Shown one piece after another: positions 22,931-32,839 of a stretch of DNA of 64,000 bases. Below the pieces are notes generated by a model. The model did no database searches and was not told the origin of the DNA. It saw only the letters and a list, made by a program, of their open reading frames with translations. Each line of letters begins with the position of its first letter. Positions within the stretch are counted from its first letter, which is position 1. Both the position numbers and the translations under genes were made by a program. This DNA is from Charina bottae (taxonomy: Eukaryota; Chordata; Lepidosauria; Squamata; Charinaidae). Where the stretch lies: positions 4,487,001 through 4,551,000 of the forward strand of contig JALMGJ010000006.1 in NCBI GenBank assembly GCA_023362775.1, written 5' to 3'.

Positions 22931-23019
22931 GACAGTGGAGGATAGGAAGGCCTGGTGTGCTATGGTCTATGAGGTCACGAAGAGTCGGACACGACTAAAC
23001 GACTGAACAACAACAAAAA
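22931..23019 (+). mobile_element. Bov-B 3' end, sense
   Basis: 'gacagtggaggataggaagg', 'ggtctatgaggtcacgaaga', then 'gtcggacacgactaaacgac' and (AAC)n. It has the same terminal 85 bp as the other Bov-B copies but in the opposite orientation. Confidence 0.85.
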
Positions 23020-23104
23020 AGCAGAACAATACAACCATAACATGATTGTGCCTCGTGCCATATCTAGTAACATCTCCATCTCTAAACTAAAAGTAGAGAT
23101 ATAC

Positions 23105-23554
23105 TGTTGGTAACTATGCAGACAATCAGTTTGCTCATTAATTTTAGAAGTTTAAGTATCAGGCTTTTAAATTAATTAAATTTTACTAAATCTGCAGATT
23201 GCCAAATGTAGGCACCTTCTTGACAGAAGTGAAAGATAACATCTGTATGTCTTTCAGGCTTGTCTGGTAGAAGTCTGGACTGGATGCAGATAATCCCAAG
23301 AACAAGTATCTCGGAGGGTTGATTAGTAAGATTTCTTTAAAAGAACATTAAAGGAACAAGGAATGAGATTAAAAGGACAAGAATTCCATCAAGTAATGTA
23401 CCTTCAAATGAGAAACCTATATATATAGGCAAATTAGGATGGGAAAGTTCTGATCCTTTTTCTCACGCTCTTTCTTTCTTTTTTTGCAATAAACCTGGCT
23501 AACAAGACTTTATGGGAATCTAGTGCTGTTACGGAGCTTAATCGTGTAACTACA
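23105..23554 (+). mobile_element. probable solo LTR, 450 bp
   Basis: Ends TGTTGGTA...TAACTACA (inverted TGTnGnTA), flanked by ATAC on both sides (23101-23104 and 23555-23558). A TATA-like tatatatata lies at 23418-23427, and GCAATAAACCTG (signal 23488-23493) is the same phrase as in the 37.9-kb LTR. There is no internal retroviral sequence. A 4-bp duplication suits a class I endogenous retrovirus. Confidence 0.6.
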
Positions 23555-23559
23555 ATACT

Positions 23560-25149
23560 TGACTCTCTTGTATAGCATAGCAGTAGTGCTCATTATTTCT
23601 CTTGACATGAAAACTTTCAAGAACCATCCCCATAAACATCACATCTGTAGCACTACGGTATTCGTGTCCCTCAATGGTGGAATCCCAAAATTAAATTAAA
23701 AAATTATTTCAAATATATAAGTGGCTCAGATATTATAAGGTGGCCCAATTGCTCAGAATTTTGCAACAGTTGTTTAAATTTTATTTTTATTTGAGGCCCA
23801 ACGCCTGAGATCCCCTGCCATCACTCAGCACCACTGGTGGTTCCTGGAGCACAGGATCAGAACCACTGGCTGCATGATGCTCTCCCGAAGGGCAGCCAGA
23901 GTGGTGAAACAAGGATCTTCACTGTGCCTTCTATCATATGCTCACTGCATAGATGCATAAGATGGCCCCCCAACACAGAAAGGAACTGCTCAGGAAACCA
24001 ATCAGCACTCTGGGGAGGGGGGTGAGGCTTGGAGTGTTTGCCTCTCCAAGGATCTAACTTCCTATCCTTATGCAGACATTACGCTGAATGGAAGATTCCC
24101 ATGATGTTCAATGTTTTGAACAAAATTCGTTGCAATGTGCTCAACCAAAGGATACAAGCCACCACAGTGAAGCAGCAGAGAAGAAGGCAACATAATGTTT
24201 AAATACCAAGAATGTTAACTCTTGGATAATAAGTATATTTCATGTTCTTCATCTTTCCAACTAATTGCTTAAAACATCTCACAAGAGCCAAGACGGTAAC
24301 ATTATCTGCCCTTAGTCTTCATTAAATGCCACTGCTTAATAACAGATTCCAAAAAAAAAGGAGCTTAGTTGCATTTACTCCAAGCTCCTGAACTTTAAAA
24401 AGTTGTTAATCAGGCTCAGACTCCTATGTAAATGGAATGACGATTAAAGGTTAAGTACAGGTTTCGGAAATTTCAGAAGTTGACGACGAATCATCCTTAA
24501 AACTGTAATAGGGGAGAGAAAGGAAGAGAACTATCAAGGTTTGATGGGAATTAAACGTCTTAATTAAAATACTCAGAAGTGCAGTACTCATTTCTGCACA
24601 AAGTTCTATTTTCAAATGTCAAGTTTAATCAGGCAGTTGAAAAAAATGTATAATATTCCTTCAGCAAGGAAGAGGGGAAGGAAGTGCCATGGAATTCTCC
24701 TCCTCTCAGGTTGTCCTTGTAATGCCCCCCCCCCCCCGGGTCAAGAGCCCAACAAAGCCCTGTGCAAGATTCAGATTTAATATGTATCCCAAGTCACTCT
24801 CGTAGATCTCAAATCTGCTTCTGTGCCCAGCCTAAGAATGTAGCTCAACAGCGGCTCTTCTTTCACACTGCAGTCTCCTAGTAATGCAGGACCTTCGGAT
24901 AGCACCATAATCTCTTTAAGTTAAAGGTCTGTAGCAAGTAAGAGTTATGGGATGACTTGGCTCATCCAACTTTCTTAGGGTCCCAGTCAATCACAGCCAG
25001 GTGCTGGAACAGTAGCTCTTTTGCTGAGAACTTGAAAAGTCTCCTTAGACAGTACAGTACAGATGACCTTATGGATACCTCCATGTAGTTAACTGAACTT
25101 AAGTTCCCGCAATGAGCTCTCCTTGGATATCATTCCATTCTCTGCTTCG
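23560..25149. other. unrecognised intronic sequence
   Basis: C-run at 24724-24738. No repeat family or exon is recognised. Confidence 0.35.
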
Positions 25150-25163
25150 CAATCCACCCTTTT

Positions 25164-25420
25164 GTTGTTGTTGTTGTTCAGTCGTTCAGTCGTGTCCGAC
25201 TCTTCGTGACCTCATGGACCATAGCACGCCAGGCCTTCCTGTCCTCCACTGTCTCCCGGAGTTTACTCAAATTCATGTTCATTACATCGGTGATGCTATC
25301 TAACCATCTCATCCTCTGCCGTCCCCTTCTCCTTTTGCCTTCAGTCTTTCCCAGCATCAGGGTCTTTTCCAGGGAGTCCTCTCTTCGCATTAGGTGGCCA
25401 AAGTATTTGAACTTCAGCTT
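25164..25420 (-). mobile_element. Bov-B LINE, 5'-truncated, antisense
   Basis: It starts with (gttgtt)n, then ttcagtcgtgtccgactct, and runs to the KLKFKYFGHLMRREDS codons. The target duplication CAATCCACCCTTT is present at 25150-25162 and 25421-25433. It sits just downstream (gene sense) of the 41-nt exon. Confidence 0.93.
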
Positions 25421-25632
25421 CAATCCACCCTTTACCCCCCTCCAATTTACTTTCATAACTGTGTTTTTTACACCTCAAGTGTATTATTGATATCTTATTT
25501 TCAAAAGATAATAAAATCCTCTTCATCAAGTAAGAACTTAGTAAATATACTGTCTTTTGCAAGCAATAGATGGCATCTTGATAGATAAAGGCAGAGCACC
25601 CTATAAATCTGATTCAAACGGATTTCTGTTAC

Positions 25633-25673
25633 CTGGCGATGAGGCTCATCGGTTATCATCAAGAATCCAAAAA
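25633..25673 (-). CDS. putative 41-nt coding exon, same minus-strand gene
   Basis: On the minus strand a T9 tract followed by aaattag is the acceptor, and CAG|GTAACA is the donor. The exon is 41 nt: two bases complete the phase-1 codon left by the 28.2-kb exon, then 13 codons follow, ending exactly in phase 0. Phase 0 is what the next exon (9637-9782) needs. The joined reading is L-FGFLMITDEPHRQ, followed by [10 protein letters not shown]. The agreement of both phases is the main evidence, because so short an exon is weak alone. It lies just outside the Bov-B insertion at 25164-25420. An alternative is a chance pair of splice-like sites; the phase fit makes that less likely. Confidence 0.55.
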
Positions 25674-26052
25674 CTAATTTAAAAAAAAACTTTGGGATGT
25701 CTGAATTGGCAGCTGAATTGGGGGAATTGAAATGCACAAAAGTTTGGCAAAGAGCTAACTGTAAGCAACCCCCAACAGTGGGTTGAAATCCTTTCAAGAA
25801 GGTAATAGCTTAAATAGAACGTCCTCATTCAGAGGAAGAAAGGTCTTTGAAAAATGAAATACTGTATACTAAGGATTTTCTAATCTATTGGCTCATATCC
25901 ATTCATGGTTGCTACCCCTTCTTGATCCCAAAGCTTAATATAAAGAATATGGATGGGGAAAACAAAACAAAAAACAAAAACGGGAACACTTCAGTTTACA
26001 AGACACCTGTACACTCAAGGGTTTGGATAACGCAACCCAACATTCTATATAG

Positions 26053-26257
26053 CAGGGGTCCCCAACCCCGTTAGGAACCAGGCTACCATGCCTGTCTCCG
26101 AACTCCACCCCCGGTCCGTGCGATTGGCTCCCGCCTGCAAACCCCGCCCCCGGTCTGCGCGATTGGCTCCCGCCTGCAAACCCCACCCCACCCGGTCCGT
26201 GGAAAAATTGTCTTCCAGGAAACCGGTCCCTCGTGCCAAAAAGGTTGGGTACCCCTG
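26053..26257. mobile_element. hAT MITE, 'caggggtccccaacc' family
   Basis: caggggtccccaacc / ggttgggtacccctg are inverted ends of 205 bp. Inside, 'cgattggctcccgcctgcaaaccccgcc' is tandemly duplicated. Flanking octamers ctatatag / catatagg match imperfectly. Similar ends occur in amniote OposCharlie-type hAT elements. Confidence 0.75.
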
Positions 26258-26269
26258 CATATAGGATCA

Positions 26270-26784
26270 GAGCAGGGACCATCAAGACAAACTAGGTAGT
26301 CTGACAAGGATGGGCATTCCAAGTACCTTTCAGTCTGTGCCCAAGCAGGAAATTTCTCTGAATGAAGAGCCAAGTCAGAATCACTGGTCTGTCAGAACCA
26401 GGGGGGGAGGGACCCTATTGTTCTCCCAGATCACCTACTGTAATTCCTGTTGATATAGTAGGTGGCCATCTTCCATAGAGGCACCATACTGAAGCACAGA
26501 GCTTGTTCCTCCACAGACGTGCAGAGAGGTAGGCATCCAAGTCCCACTACTGCACCCAAAATCTAAAATGCCTTCTACGTTACAGAGAGAAACGTGAGAA
26601 TGCAAATGTACCCAAACTCTTCCTTAAATAGAAAATGGAAATATCCAACGAACAAGGTTGCTTCATGTCTAATAGAAATACCAAGATGAATAGTCTTCAG
26701 TTTTAAAACTTGACAGTCTCACAGGGCAGTCAGCATGATATTTCTCTACCCCAAAAATTCTAAACAGCAAAAACATTGCCTATT
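26270..26784. other. unrecognised intronic sequence
   Basis: No repeat or exon is recognised. Confidence 0.35.
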
Positions 26785-26792
26785 TACTATAT

Positions 26793-27092
26793 CAGAGCTT
26801 TCCAAACTGTGTGTTGCGACACAAAAGTGTGTCGCCACACACAGCGTGGTGTGTCGCCACACCACCCGGAAGCGGCGGCGCGCGTGTGCACGGCGGCAGC
26901 GGCGCGGGATCAGTGCTTCCGCGTTTTAGCGGAGGCTGCCGCCGCTACCGCCGCCACCGTGCACGCGTGCGCCGCCGCACACTCCCCCGTGCTGCCGCTG
27001 TGCGCGCACGCGCCGCCACACCCCCCACGCCGCCGCTGTGCGCGCGCGCCCCCGCTGGTGTGTCGCTAGCGGCGGCACTTTGGAAAGCCCTG
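26793..27092. mobile_element. hAT (Buster-like) MITE, copy A3, CpG-dense
   Basis: cagagctttccaaactgtg / gcactttggaaagccctg termini, with perfect 8-bp duplications TACTATAT (26785-26792 and 27093-27100). The 300-bp interior is extremely GC- and CpG-rich (runs such as gcggcgcgcg, ccgccgcta), unlike the AT-rich flanks. Confidence 0.92.
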
Positions 27093-27099
27093 TACTATA

Positions 27100-27600
27100 T
27101 TGTAAAGCTCAACTGAATGGGACTTGATGCCATACAGTGATTCATGGGAAATCTGATCTTCTACATAACTAAAACTAAAGATTGTATGTGCTTTGGGAGA
27201 GAAAGGGGAGGAGAGAAAAGATCACATGTTGACAGTCAGAAGAATGATACCCTAATGTTGCCCAAGATCTATCATAGGTCAAGAACAGTAGAGCTGGGAC
27301 TTCTGGGAACTGGATCCTAATACAGCGGGAAGGCACCAGGTTGACTTTCGGTGGTATAAACCTTCTAAATGAGACATTTAGCGACTTGAAGCTCTCAGGT
27401 GACAGGTTGGCAATTTTCACAGGTCAGGCCTAGAACCAGAGTCAGGGCTAAACTTGCTGTTTTCTAATTGTCTTTAGAACAGGGATTAGAAAAGGACACC
27501 GAGTGAACTGCCAGGAGGGACAAAGGTGGGAACGATTTGCTGCTACTGTCTTCCTTCTGGCAACCCTACTTAAATTTGCTGGGAGGCACCAACATTTTAT
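27100..27600. other. unrecognised intronic sequence
   Basis: No repeat or exon is supported. The minus-strand open frame at 27175-27420 has no matching splice sites. Confidence 0.35.
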
Positions 27601-27790
27601 TTATTTATATAAATTCATTTATATAAATTCATAAATACAATTAATTCATTGTATTGGAGAGTATTTATATACGCTGTTTTAATTGTTGAATTTTAACTGT
27701 CGATTTTTTGTAAACCGCCCAGAGTTCCCTTGCGGGGAGATGGAGTGGTAAATACAAGTCGAATTATAAATAAGTAAGTAAGTAAGTAAG
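27600..27790 (+). mobile_element. L2-like 3' tail with (AAGT)n
   Basis: 'gtaaaccgcccagagttccc', 'ttgcggggagatgg', then (aagt)n at 27770-27796. This is the L2 3' end only. Confidence 0.7.
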
Positions 27791-27796
27791 TAAGTT

Positions 27797-28015
27797 AGTT
27801 AGTTTATATCCATCTTTCCTTCAAGAGCTCAAGGCGCTGTACGTAGCGCTTCCCCAGCCATGTTTCCCTTTTGGTTGAGGTAGGATTTAGTCGCTGGGCC
27901 AAAGGCCTCAGTGAGGTTCCACGATTGGGAATGGACCTGAACTTGGATCTCCCTGCCTTGGTCCAGGGGTTTAACTGCTACATCACACGGCCTCTCTTTC
28001 AGAAAGTCTGCTTTA
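27797..28015 (-). mobile_element. old tRNA-type SINE, antisense
   Basis: 'tatatccatctttccttcaagagctcaaggc', then 'gaacttggatctccctgcct' and 'tggtccaggggtttaactgctac' read as an antisense SINE tail, body and tRNA-like head. It is diverged and no termini are defined. Confidence 0.5.
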
Positions 28016-28180
28016 AATGGCTGATTTCCCATAGCAGAAAACCAACCTCTTGCAAATAGACCAGTGGGATGGTTGAAGGGTCATTTCTTCCCCCTCCCCC
28101 TGGTGGTAGTGTAAAACAATGAGGCAGGGATCAGTCCAATGAAATCCAAACTACTGCCAATGCAGGTAATCTGCTCTTAC

Positions 28181-28338
28181 GGCAACTCTGAGAAAATAAG
28201 CCAACTCCTTCAAGCTTTTGCTTCCTGACTTGTAACGAAGAGCTGCTATCCAAACAACTTCCCCCAACAGGAAGTTCTTCTGGCTCTTTTTCATCAAAAT
28301 CTTTTTCCTTGTAGCCTGAACTCATCCTGCTGAATCTT
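28181..28338 (-). CDS. putative coding exon (158 nt), unidentified minus-strand gene
   Basis: Read on the minus strand, a pyrimidine-rich acceptor ending in ttattccag precedes base 28338, and a consensus donor GTAAGA begins at 28180. Only one of the three frames is open across the 158 nt; the other two stop early. That frame uses the first base to finish a codon, then 52 codons, then leaves one base, so the next intron is phase 1. The peptide is acidic and serine-rich, with the motif SSGYKEKDFDEKEPEELP near its start and a basic VRKQKLEG stretch. An ATG with A at -3 lies 13 nt inside the exon, so this could be the first coding exon after a 5' UTR. The next exon, 25633-25673, fits in phase. 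I do not recognise the protein family and see no catalytic motif. Confidence 0.66.
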
Positions 28339-28374
28339 CTGGAATAACAGAAAACAAATTTGTTCCATCATCTA

Positions 28375-28490
28375 GATAAAAGACTATCAGTTACCTCTTT
28401 TCTCCAAACTGAACATACGCAGCTCCTTCCCTCAGAGGGTTGGATCAGAAGTCCCCCAAGGTCTCTTCCAGCCCTATGGTTCTATGAACT
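28375..28490 (+). mobile_element. CR1 3' end fragment
   Basis: 'gggttggatcagaagtccccc', 'aaggtctcttccagccctat' and 'ggttctatga' match the CR1 terminal consensus. Confidence 0.65.
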
Positions 28491-28827
28491 CACTGCCCAG
28501 GGCAAGAATCCTCGCCCGATCCCAGCAGACACCCCATCAACATTTGCTTGAAGACCCCCAAAGGTGGAGCCCCGACAAATCCAGCATGTAGGCTATTCCA
28601 TCACTTCATAAGAAATTTTCAGAAAATGTGTATTTTTATGTATTTATTTATGCAATTTATATCCCACTTTTCTGCCCATGGGCACCAAGGCCAATTGCTT
28701 GATTACATGATCCAAAGCCTCCCAAAATACCCGGATCTTTTTTTTTTTTTGAAGAAAATGGTACAATTAATCTGCCGTAGCATCACCACATTTAATCTGT
28801 TCTCCATCATTTTTAAGCCATCTAAAC

Positions 28828-28902
28828 CAATGTTTTTCAAACCTGGCAATTTTAAGATGGGTGGACTTCAACTCCCAGAATTCCCCAGCCAGCAGAGGCC
28901 CT
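28828..28902. mobile_element. half of a fold-back hAT MITE
   Basis: 'caatgtttttcaaacctggc' then 'gtggacttcaactcccagaa' and 'ttccccagccagca' equal the left half of the complete copies at 32399 and 45988. The right half is absent. Confidence 0.7.
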
Positions 28903-28904
28903 GA

Positions 28905-29870
28905 ATTTACATCTGCAAGTATTTTTTGGATGCCACTCATCTGATTCCAAGGCAGCTACCCAACTCCTTGTCCTCTGGCCAGCAGACAGAACCATTCCTG
29001 AGCCTTATTTTCTTTCTGGCCATAAGAAAAAAACAAATTTCATGCAGCTGTTTTTGTTTTGTTTTTTTCTGGCTGACACATTTGCCCTTATTTATCTATT
29101 TACTGAAGAAATTGATATGCTGCCTGATAGCCCAGTCAGTCCTTCCTGGGAGCCGGGGGTATACCTTCTTAGTAGCCTATGCTACCCTGGACAACAACAA
29201 CAACAACAACGGCGACAACGAGTTTCACTTTAAATTTCTGCTCAAAACATATTTCATCATCTCTCCATCTTTACAGGGTTGCCATCAAAATGAAATGCAA
29301 AATCAACATCTGCTACCCTGCAATTCTCAGAATGATACACAATAAATCTGATAAAGAAGTCAAACACTTATCTACACATACTTAGACATTCAAATGTTTA
29401 AAGAAGTAGAATGTGCAACATAAAAATCCATTTTTAGAAAGTGAGCCATCTTCTAAAGTCACAAATTAACCCTGTACGCTACTGAACCATCAAGATGGAC
29501 CTTCCAATCCACAAAGACCATCACAGGTAAACAAAATCACAGCTCTTAAAAGAACAATTTTCTACCTATCCTTTAATTTTAAGCTTTTATATTGTGGATT
29601 TTTTAAAAAGTCAATTTTAATGAACTCAGAACATTGATAATTAGGATTCCATAACAGAAAAAGTTAATGGAAAAAGAAGTCTAAGATGGGTTGGAATTCA
29701 TACACACACACATTTGCAGATGACATAAAACTGGTAGAGATAGATAATGTCCTTGAAAATAGAGACACAATTCAAAACGACTGAAAAGAACAAAAAGAAA
29801 CTTAACTGAGACAAATGCAAAGTGCTTCACATCAGATACGGTAAGTTAAAGTGCAAATATGGGATGGGGG
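28905..29870. other. unrecognised sequence
   Basis: (ACA)n run at 29192-29212. No exon or repeat family is assigned. Confidence 0.35.
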
Positions 29871-29961
29871 TGACTTGGCTTGTTAACTATGTCTATGAAG
29901 GTTCTCAGTCATCCAGGTGGAATTGTCTGTAGCTTGAATCATGTCAACTGGATTTCTATTT

Positions 29962-30010
29962 TCTTAGTGGAAACGTTTCGCTCCTTATCCAAGGAGCTTC
30001 TTCAGTCTGA
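29962..30010 (-). ncRNA. hammerhead ribozyme core, minus strand
   Basis: On the minus strand CTGAAGA (29999-30005), stem II GCTCCTTGGATAAGGAGC, then GAAAC (29975-29979) and GTTTCC. All core bases are present. The palindrome AAACGTTT could support dimerisation. Stem I is short and not well defined. Confidence 0.65.
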
Positions 30011-30292
30011 GCGAGGGTCAAGGAATCCATTTATGCCAACTTGGAAAATCCTTCCTTGAATAGAGGTGGGGGCCTCAGGCACAATCTTTCTCCCATCTTT
30101 CTCCCGGCTCTGTCTTCTGTGCCTAGGAAGATTAAGACCATTTCACAAACTCAACAGCAGCATGGTGATCTTAACGATCCTCCTTTAGATAATAAAAGGA
30201 CTTAAAATAACATCTCAATATAACCATGCCCCCAGGTGTAAGGTCACACAGCCACCTAGAAACATATTTAGGATTCCCTTACCAACTTTGCT

Positions 30293-30340
30293 CAGACTGA
30301 AGCAGCTCCTTGGATAAGGAGCGAAACGTTTCCACTAAGA
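30293..30340 (+). ncRNA. hammerhead core, mutated
   Basis: It has the same stem II and GAAACGTTTCC as its mirror copy. The first core segment reads CTGAAGC (30297-30303) instead of CTGAAGA, which replaces a catalytically important adenine, so it is probably inactive. Confidence 0.6.
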
Positions 30341-30542
30341 AAATAGAAATCCAGTTGACTTGGCTTGTTAACATTACTTGTGAAAAAAATCTGGGGAAAA
30401 TGGTCAGTTGCAAACTGAATGTAGAGTACGTAAGTCTTCCATGTGATGCTGCTAAAAAAGAAAGGGAGGGCGGAATGCCACTTCAGGCTACATCAACAGA
30501 AGTACAGCTTCCATATAATGGGAAATAATACTTCCATTTTAT

Positions 30543-31378
30543 TCTGCTTTGGTCAGACCCCAGCTTGAATACTGAGTCCAGTTCTGAAACTGAAAATTAA
30601 GCCATATGTACTGAGAGGGATGGAATTGGAAATGTTTAGGTTGGAGAAGGAAGATAGATGCTTTTGAACTGTGGTGTTGGAGGAAAATTCTGAGAGTGCC
30701 TTGGACTGCAAGAAGATCAAACCAGTCCATCCTCCAGGAAATAAAGCCAGACTGCTCACTTGAGGGAATGATATTAAAGGCAAAACTGAAGTACTTTGGC
30801 CACATCATGAGAAGACAGGATACCCTGGAGAAGAAGCTGATGCTAGGGAAAGTGGAAGGCAAAAGGAAGAGGGGCCGACCAAGGGCAAGATGGATGGATG
30901 ATATTCTAGAGGTGATGGACTCGACCATGCGGGAGCTGGGGGTGGTGATGGCCGACAGGAAGCTCTGGCGTGGGCTGGTCCATGAATTCACGAAGAGTCA
31001 GAAGCAACTTAACGAATAAACAACAAAAAAGGTTGGAGAAGAGAAAATGTAGGAGGAATATGGTAACACTCTTCAAGTATCGGTAAGGATGCCACCATGA
31101 AGGAAGGCTTGTCCTCCATCATTCCAGAGTGCAGGACCCAAATTAAGGGCTTTAAGTTACAAGAGGGCATATCCAAGTGTAATGTTAGGAAGAACTTCTT
31201 AATGGCAAGAGCATTGACAGCGAGGTCAATTTTCAGAGTGGTAGTAGTCTCTTTCAATGGCTGTGTTTAACCAGAGGCTAGACAGCCACCTGTAGGAGAT
31301 ACCTTAATTTGGGTCCTGCACCAAGCAAGAGATTAGACTCCACGGCCTCAAAGACTTCTTCGAAGCCTATGTTTCTGT
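30543..31378 (+). mobile_element. CR1 LINE 3' part, split by an RTE insertion
   Basis: 'tggtcagaccccagcttgaa' and 'ggagaagagaaaatg' are CR1 3' sequence. Later come 'gttaggaagaacttcttaa', 'accagaggctagacagccacc' and 'agattagactccacggcctc'. The RTE at 30660-31029 separates the two parts. The final octamer tail is eroded. Confidence 0.8.
30660..31029 (+). mobile_element. RTE LINE (Bov-B relative), 5'-truncated
   Basis: Target duplication AGGTTGGAGAAG at 30648-30659 and 31030-31041. The plus strand encodes the RTE C-terminus (KYFGHIMRRQDTLEKKLMLG ..., GRPRARWMDDILEVMD ...), ending 'gaataaacaacaaaaaa'. The protein differs clearly from the Bov-B copies here (RGRPRARWMDD versus RGRQRMRWLYS), so it is a second RTE subfamily. 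Confidence 0.9.
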
Positions 31379-31389
31379 TTATTACACCC

Positions 31390-32390
31390 AAGCTGGATGC
31401 ACAGGTGTCAGCTGCATTTCGAGAAGTGTAGCAGGAAAGATCATGCGTGCTGGCTAGAAAAACCCTTATTTCCTTCATTAGATTTTCAAGAGAAGTAAAA
31501 AACTGGTGCCAGATGGGGGAGCTCACAGCAAAGAGAAGATTCACAAAGATGTGGCTTAAGGAAGGGGGGCAGGTATCAGCCCCACGAAGTTGAAGAACAC
31601 ACACCAATCTTTTTTTTCCCCTTGCTTTTTCATTTTAAAAAAGTGTTCAGGCTCCACCCCACATTTCTTTTGTCATTTACACTTTGCTATGAAAAGCGCA
31701 TCACTGGGCTACCAAAATGCCACCGTTAAGCGGATTATGATGTTTCCAAACATGCTCCATTACAGCAGAAGCATTTCTGCATCAGGGAGCCCTTTCACCA
31801 GCCTCTCTTTCATCAAGTTATCAAGGGAAGCTAAATAGTGCGGCTTGCATCTAAGGATACCAGGCCCCATAATGGGATTAGGCAAAGCCTCCTTGTCATT
31901 CGTTGCAAGGTGGTGTGGGCAGCCTTGCCTACAGTCCTCACTTTATGCCTTTAAACAGATGTGGCGTGAACAGACAGACATCGGTCTGGGAAGAATAGCT
32001 GAATTCCCGGAGCACATCTCAGTTGCTTTATTCAAATGCAGAAACCACGGGAGACAGCGATACAAAGGTTCAAATAGAACGGGTCCGCTCGGACTACCAG
32101 CGACCTGCACCATGGGTGTTGACGTGCAATTTTCCAGCTGTCTGTACGCTCAAAACCTCTTCCCAGATATATGCACCAGACCTAGATTCTCAAATACCAC
32201 TCCGGATCTGAAGGGGGACAGATAGCGAGGGGACCAGTCAGCCCTGCCATCCACTGCTGCCCCACTTCTCTCAGAAATGGGAGCAGTGCAGTTGGGCGGG
32301 TGATAAAGAGTTAGTGTTGCATTACCACAAGAGTGAAATGGACCTGTGGCACTGGACCAGAATAAGAATAAACATTCCCTAACCTTCCTG
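31390..32390. other. unrecognised sequence
   Basis: Open frames at 31590-31838 and 31845-32225 have no splice, promoter or family support. Confidence 0.35.
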
Positions 32391-32398
32391 CTCTAGAG

Positions 32399-32579
32399 CA
32401 GTGTTTCTCAACCTTGGCAACTTGAAGAGATGTGGACTTCAACTCCCAGATTTCCCCAGCCGGCATTCTTTAAGATGTGTGGACTTCAACTCCCAGAATT
32501 CCCCAGCCAGCATGCTGGCTGGAGAATTCTGAGAGTTGAAGTCCACATCTCTTAAACTTGCTAAGGTTGAGAAACACTG
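32399..32579. mobile_element. fold-back hAT MITE, copy B1
   Basis: cagtgtttctcaacctt / aaggttgagaaacactg ends and perfect octamers CTCTAGAG (32391-32398 and 32580-32587). The 181 bp are largely palindromic, with one extra internal 'tgtggacttcaactcccaga' block. Confidence 0.92.
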
Positions 32580-32749
32580 CTCTAGAGTGGCAAAGAATCC
32601 TTCCTCCTGTCCCTCTGCCCAACCGCAACACCCGCCTGAAAATTATTTGCTCCTTGACAAATCTGATCTTTAAAGGAAGATGTGACATCATTTCTGTCCT
32701 GGTCTAGTTTTAGAGACCAACCACTGCTTTTTCCCCTTTGCCTCTAAGG

Positions 32750-32835
32750 CAGCCTTCTCCGGTTGGATGCCATCTAAATCTGTTGTAGCTTTAACTCCCA
32801 CAATTTCCAGCTAGGATGGCCAAAATTTAAACAAG
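32750..32835. mobile_element. diverged fold-back hAT MITE fragment
   Basis: 'cagccttctccggttggatg' and 'gctttaactcccacaatttcc' resemble one half of the B-family MITE. Only one end is visible. Confidence 0.45.
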
Positions 32836-32839
32836 GAGG

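Larger units (their letters stand above)
29888..30355. mobile_element. PLE insertion with inverted terminal repeat
   Basis: A 17-bp perfect target duplication TGACTTGGCTTGTTAAC lies at 29871-29887 and 30356-30372. The left 135 bp is the PLE terminal repeat in antisense. The remainder is the sense 3' part: the last 61 or so codons of the PLE ORF (KESIYANLENPSLNRGGGLR frame, ending DPPLDNKRT and stop), a 3' UTR and the terminal repeat. The family is that of the 53.5-kb PLE. Confidence 0.9.

Noticed and set aside
26735..27116. Alanine/arginine-rich ORFs at 26.8-27.1 kb
   Set aside because: They translate the GC-rich interior of a hAT MITE with exact termini and target duplications.
31845..32225. 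126-codon plus-strand ORF
   Set aside because: No splice or family support; codon pattern not distinct from flanks.
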